Below, piece after piece: positions 59,064 to 64,000 of a stretch of 64,000 nucleotides of DNA (the first letter of the stretch is position 1; the number at the start of each line of letters is the position of its first letter). Where the stretch lies: assembly GCA_012064415.1 (NCBI GenBank), contig SSNU01000026.1, forward strand, positions 107,117-171,116, in the 5' to 3' direction. The notes under the pieces are model-generated. The model searched no databases, was not told where the DNA came from, and saw nothing but the letters and a program-made list of their open reading frames with translations. The position numbers and the translations under genes were made by a program. The DNA is from Gyrodactylus bullatarudis. Lineage: Eukaryota > Platyhelminthes > Monogenea > Gyrodactylidea > Gyrodactylidae.

Positions 59064-60734
59064 TCAACTGTTATCATTAGCAAAAGTTACTCGTTTTTTA
59101 CTATTCATCTTAAATACTCCTTCTAAATTTACCCGGGCATTATTTTGTTGAGATGATCTTTCATTTTTTGCAGATTTTGGGGTGGAACTCATTCTCAATG
59201 CTGAGAATTTCCTCCCTGCACTATCCACAGTATCGTATCCGGTTTGCTCTTGCCTATGGCAATAGCCTTTACAAAAATATTACTTACTTTGGCGCCATTC
59301 TCTGCGAAGTATAAATGACACTATTATGAAGATGGTAGACAGGAATCTGCACTTCTTTCTTCTCAGAAAATTTATCAAGCCTTCCATGGTCTCTGTTACA
59401 TTTTTTAGGCTTGTTATGAAAATTTTATATCTTACAATTTCTTCTTTTACTCTGTGGCGTTTAGCGAGTCTATCATGTTCCAAGTAAATTCCACTATGAT
59501 AAATTTTATCTTGTTCTCTTAGAATGTTTCTATAGGAACTTGAATCAGAATCCTCTCCAGCAGTTCGATCCTCTACAGATTTACGTTGTTTCGTCATCTC
59601 AAAAACAAGATATTGTATTACTGCTTACTACTTCTATTGGATTAGGTTTAGGTTTTCTATCGTTACTTAAAAATTCGTATATTCGAGAAGAATTTCCTTC
59701 ATCAAAGTTAGGAGTCTGATGGTGTACGTCTTCCTTAATAGTTGAACATTTTTCGAGAAGATAATCATTGCTCTTTGATTTCTGACGGTAGTAATGAGAA
59801 ATTCGTCGAGAAACTGGTCTTGGTTCCCTTCCCTTTGAGATATCCTCTTTTTACTGAAAACGATAACTTACCTTGATCTTCCCGTCTACCGAGGATCTTC
59901 TAGATTCCTTATCGTATGGGAGCAAATCATCATCTGTGAAATAATCCCCATTATTAGCCTACCTCAGAGTTATTTTAGCTACTTACTTCAGTCAAATTTC
60001 TCGAATTGCTCATGGATCTGCTCTTTCTGAATCGCTAATACAAGTCCAAAATAATTTCTTACTCGTGGTCCAAGGTGACAATTCATCTCAACAACAAAAT
60101 ATATTATTAATTTCATTCCACGGATAGCATCATGAGCGTCTGGAGGTAAACATTCGAAAACAAATATTTCCGGATTGTATTCAATTCTAGTTCTGGTCTT
60201 ATTTATCGATTCATGTTTTTCTTTAATTTTATCCCTGTAAGCCTCAAATGCTATGCTATTGTACATGCAATTTTTCGTGATATTAATTTTATCCAAGTCA
60301 TCCACTTTGCGTAATAATGCCACGCATTTTCTGTAGAAATCGTCAATTGAAACTCGGCAGTTCAAAAAGGCCTTATAAACGTCAATGAAGTCATGATTGT
60401 CACCAAAAATTTCTATCTCTCTTTCCGTCATTTGATCTGGTATTGCACATATCCCGTTAGTTTGAAGATAGTGCTCGTAGAGAAGGAGAATTCTTTCTTC
60501 TATAGATGACAATAGCCTTAAAGATTTGGTAGAATGAGCTTCTAGCAACACTAATAAAAGTTCTTTAGTATTTCTTATTTCGCACTGTTTCATCATTTGA
60601 TACAGGTAGAATCCTTCCCTGTTGTGTTCTCCTATAAATTCTTCGCACATGATTGCCTTCAAACTATCAATTGGAATTCTTGAATCCTGAACATCTCTGA
60701 TTAATTTTTCAGCGTTATGTTCAAATACTTTCAT
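59064..60734 (-). CDS. Unrecognised 505-aa protein, six exons with ultrashort introns, C-terminal membrane segment
   Basis: Exons (minus): 60063-60734, 59987-60034, 59872-59958, 59629-59844, 59288-59597, 59064-59248. The introns are 28, 28, 27, 31 and 39 nt. All joins keep phase and every retained intron would bring a stop or frameshift. The ATG at 60734 follows an in-frame TAG. AATAAA lies about 15 nt after the stop. Residues 1-224 are helical and charged (MKVFEHNAEKLIRDVQDSRI, RLLSSIEERILLLYEHYL, CRVSIDDFYRKCVALLRKV). Residues 225-400 are basic, Ser-rich and probably disordered. A hydrophobic segment FLSTIFIIVSFIL between basic residues at about 428-440 looks like a single membrane anchor. 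The tail ends KKRVTFANDNS, where RVTF fits the PP1-docking consensus RVxF. I recognise no family. A membrane-tethered phosphatase adaptor is a guess from motifs only. Confidence 0.82.
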
Positions 60735-62399
60735 AATATTTAACTAAATTTGCGAAATGTAAAGTAAAATATAAAGGGTTGAAAATTTTGAATACGCATT
60801 TATTTTATGATGAGTGGAGTTGGCACATTAATTTTCATCATTATGCAATTTTTGAATATCGTGAGTAACTTTTGTTCAAATGAATAGCTTCCAACCTCTG
60901 CCTATGTCGAAATTTTTGCATATAAACGAGGCAAGTTGAAGAACTTTACAATCTAAATCTACAAAAAAATAATTTCGCTTCAGTTGCCGCCAAATTTTCA
61001 TTTTTTCGAGATTTTAATTCAAAATTGCTAGTAATTTAAAAATAAGAGGGCGGTCGAATTATGGCTCCAAACGTAATAGACCCAGTTCTGAACTATTTTG
61101 ATAATTTTTACTGCTTGAAAATTAGTGAAATTTTTGATTTATCAACATCCTTTCAAATTAGTAGGTCTTGTAAAACTTGATGATAATACACTAGATCAGT
61201 TTGCATTACGTCATCGTTGTGAAAATAAACGGAGGTCTGTTACTAAATTCTGAATGATTTTTTCCCAAATTCATTTGAAAACTAAAATCATATGAACTTT
61301 AAACTCGTCTAGTTTTTAGCCAGAATTATATTTCTGGCTGAGATTTACGGAGGTGTAACAGTTTTTCATTCTGCATCTGATGGTATTATTTTTATGCTTC
61401 TATGAGAAGAAAAAATTATTCTTATTATTACTAAGCTAAGGTTCTGGAAAAAGGTTGAGGAGAAAGTGCTATGGAGGTTTAGTGCAAATTTTAAATTTCA
61501 TCAAATTTAACCAGAAATTAATCCATCTTTGGCCCTAAAATCTCAAATAAATTTATTATATTTTCATTATAATACTCATGAGTAAACCATTGATTTTATT
61601 TTGTGTGTCGGGTTTTCCATTTTTTAGAGAGTTTAGTGTAATCCGTATTTTCGATTGCTGATACTAAAAATATTTATTTTTGAAGTACAGTCTATAACCA
61701 AAAGAGTAACAAGAATAGTGGAATGAAAAATCATAAGTAGCTTCTCAAAAATATGGTGTATTCGAAGGTATATAAGGCAATTTCATACCTTCACACACAT
61801 CCATGTGTTGGACTCAGAATCTTAACATTGAAGTATAGGAAGGGTAATTATAATTAATTTCAGAAATCATTTTAATCATCAAAATAGAAATCGACCCTTG
61901 CTCGTGTCATCGACCAAGAAAATTAGATCCGATCAAGAAGAAAATTTTTTCATCCTGACCAGTTGATCGAAGATGGAAAAATTTTTACACAAAATAAGGT
62001 TAGCAATAATACGACTCATATCATAAACCTTGAAAGAAAGTAAACTTTCTTGTTTTAGTAAACTCTAGTTTTTCACCTTTTTTTGTTAGAAAAAAATCTT
62101 ATATTGAATTCAAAATATAAATAAAAATTATAACGAAATCTGCTTGTACAAATAGAAATAAAATACAATAAATAAAATGGATAGATTGTACAGATCAATC
62201 TATCCATTTTATTTATTTTTGGTATGTTTTCCCTAATTTTTATAGCAGATTCATATAATTTCAGTTATTTTCACACTTGCCAATGTAAGGAAAATCTCCT
62301 GGACCAGTTCCAAAAAAGAGATTTGAACTGAAACTTGAGCTCAAAGGTTTGAGGCAACGAGTTGTAGAGTATTCTTCGCAGATGATTTCTGTCTTTTTA
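60735..62399. other. Gene-free AT-rich stretch
   Basis: No exon supported. Short repeat-like pieces (CAGTTGCCGCCAAATTTTCATT near 60981) recall the foldback families. A perfect hairpin lies at 62167-62217. Confidence 0.5.
62167..62217. repeat. Perfect 22-bp hairpin
   Basis: AATAAATAAAATGGATAGATTG, a 7-nt loop TACAGAT, then the exact inverse. It has no mismatch over 22 bp, unlike the decayed inverted repeats around it. It could be a recent small foldback or a hairpin-RNA source. No copy elsewhere in the window. Confidence 0.8.
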
Positions 62400-62601
62400 C
62401 AGTAAAAATATTTCTATTGAAACATCTTATTTTTATTGAAACACGAATATTAAGCCCCTAATTAAGTAATTATGTCGACCTATCTGAATGTATAGAAATC
62501 ACTTGCTGCATTCTGATTGGTCGAGATAAATAATACTTATTTAGGGGCTAAATATTCGTGTTTCAATAAAAAAAGATGTTTCAATAGAAATATTTTTACT
62601 G
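62400..62601. mobile_element. Tc1/mariner-type miniature element (family B)
   Basis: Flanked by TA. CAGTAAAAATATTTCTATTGAAACATC left and its inverse right. Core ATCACTTGCTGCATTCTGATTGGTCGAG. Nearly intact and one of the least diverged copies. Confidence 0.9.
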
Positions 62602-64000
62602 TAGAATTATAATTCAAGCTATGATAAAATATTTAAGAGCAAAAATAAGACCTAAAATTTGTCTCTCGATTGGTGCATGTAGGTACGGGAGAAAATTTGT
62701 AAGAAAAATCAAATTAAATTCATTGTAAAAAAATTCATAAAATTTGTGTTTTTTCAAATTGACTCACGGCTTCAAATAAATCAAATTTCAGAAGTTTCTT
62801 TGGCCATCGAGATCAAATTTTTCTTTTTCTTCGACTGAGGCTATTCTTAATTTCGTCAGACCTTATCTTCAGGTGTAAAATTGGACAAGTGGTTTTCAAA
62901 TAGAATCTCAATTCCTTACTTATCGTAAGCTTCCTTTTCACTTTTTAGAAACGGTTTGTATGCTTACAAATAAAGATAGTTTCAAAATACTGTGACTTAC
63001 TAAATCAAACATTCTACCGATGGACGTCGATAGATCTCAACTTCATTGATTAATCCACTGTAGCAAGGTGAAAAATCTCAAACCTATAAAATGTACAAAT
63101 AAAAAGGCATGCTTTTCTTCTCGACCAATCAGATTAGAGGTCAGATGGTATTAGCCAATAATATCAAGTCAAGATATTTAATTGAGTTGAACCACGTCAT
63201 TGTTTGTATTTATTAAGAAAAACTAAAAACTTTGATGGAGAAAAGAGAACACATGATAATTAATGAATTAAAATTTAATTTGGGAATCACTTGACAAAAT
63301 ATCCTAGGTCTTACGGAGTTGAGAGTAGCCTTAATCGAAAGAACAGAAGAACTTATTATTATTTTTAAGCCGTGAGTTGGTTTGAATACACAAATTTTAT
63401 GAATTTTTTGCAATAATTATTAGCTGTAATAGGAAATCGTAGCGTAAGACGTAGAGTAAGACATGTGAGGTGTTGCTTCAAATTATAACCTATAGAAATT
63501 AGAAATCATGATTAAACCTCGATGACAATTTTGAAAAAAAGGAAATTCCAGAGGATCTTCAATGGAGTCTCTTCATTATTTAATAAACAAATTTTATACA
63601 TTGTTATCACATTTTATTCACTCAAAGTATAGAAAGACATCCTAAAATCTCAAATTCACCACTAAATATGAAAATTGTATTTTTGACATTGGAAATGAAA
63701 TTCGATTTTTTATAATTGATTATTTAAATTTACTTCTTCGATGTAACAAAATAAAGTTTGAAGAAAATTTGCATTGATTCCTCCACCTAGATAACAAAAT
63801 TTAATCACTTGGCCAAGAATAGATTCTCACAAATTCTAATTGCAGTAATACTTTTATCGTATCGTTTTTCTAAACCTAATTGACATGAAGATGAGAATTT
63901 ACATTTTTTTACAAAAAACTCAATATTTTTCAAGGGATAGCCAGGAACAAAGTTATTTTTCGAATTCCACCATGGAATGAGATCATGATGAAATTCATCA
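62602..64000. other. Right edge, no supported gene
   Basis: AT-rich with no exon. At 63866-64000 a second-type foldback end begins (ACCTAATTGACATGAAGATGAG...TTTTTACAAAAAACTCAATATTTTTC), matching the ends near 22560-22590 (inverse), 20404 and 49540. It is cut by the window edge. Confidence 0.5.

Noticed and set aside
59854..59871. An 18-nt intron GTAAGTTATCGTTTTCAG
   Set aside because: Using this acceptor leads at once to TAA in frame. The next in-phase AG, giving 27 nt, restores the reading frame, so I preferred it.
59988..60062. Reading exon 1 of the 505-aa gene straight through to TGA at 59988
   Set aside because: It would end the protein at FEKFD, but removing 28 nt at 60035-60062 yields a frame that continues coherently through four more exons to a stop with an AATAAA after it.
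1..64000. CRISPR arrays, operons, Shine-Dalgarno sites, bacterial features
   Set aside because: Spliced genes, polyA signals and non-LTR/piggyBac elements show this is eukaryotic. No regularly spaced repeats were seen.

Overview
This is nuclear DNA from an AT-rich animal genome. The window is mostly non-coding and full of transposon debris. It carries a stomatin with the usual metazoan layout (membrane hairpin plus SPFH domain), a TCTP gene, a BEACH-family-like gene, non-LTR and piggyBac remnants, and many TA-flanked or TTAA-flanked miniature elements. I cannot name the species. The most distinctive trait is intron size. Two genes are cut by GT-AG introns of only 25-39 nt, while neighbouring introns are 0.25 to 8.3 kb. 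Animal introns near 26 nt are known from dicyemids, and small ones also from flatworms and larvaceans, so those lineages deserve the first look.

Layout. 552-7802 (-): a gene of at least 12 exons with armadillo-like helices followed by a ConA-like domain as in BEACH proteins. It reads out of a 121-bp intergenic gap shared head-to-head with TCTP (7924-8412, +). A decayed LINE and a foldback element sit in its 3.1-kb intron. 8587-24117 (-): a complete 300-aa stomatin-like gene of five exons spread over 15.5 kb. Its introns hold Tc1/mariner-type miniature elements and other repeats. Its 3' UTR runs into that of TCTP. Its first exon lies antisense to the end of a dead piggyBac transposase (about 24070-24633, +).

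24.6-47.9 kb: no gene that I can support. It holds LINE debris, five classes of miniature element, tRNA-like sequences and diverged repeats. 47.9-48.7 kb and 55.2-57.1 kb (-): partial gene models, namely two terminal exons of an unrecognised protein and a first exon with in-frame upstream stop. 59064-60734 (-): a complete six-exon gene for an unrecognised 505-aa protein whose five introns are 27-39 nt. The right end (60.7-64 kb) is repeat-rich and gene-free.

The genes do not form a pathway. TCTP and stomatin are housekeeping-type genes that happen to be adjacent. All exon joins below were built by hand from GT/AG sites and reading-phase continuity. RNA-seq would settle them.
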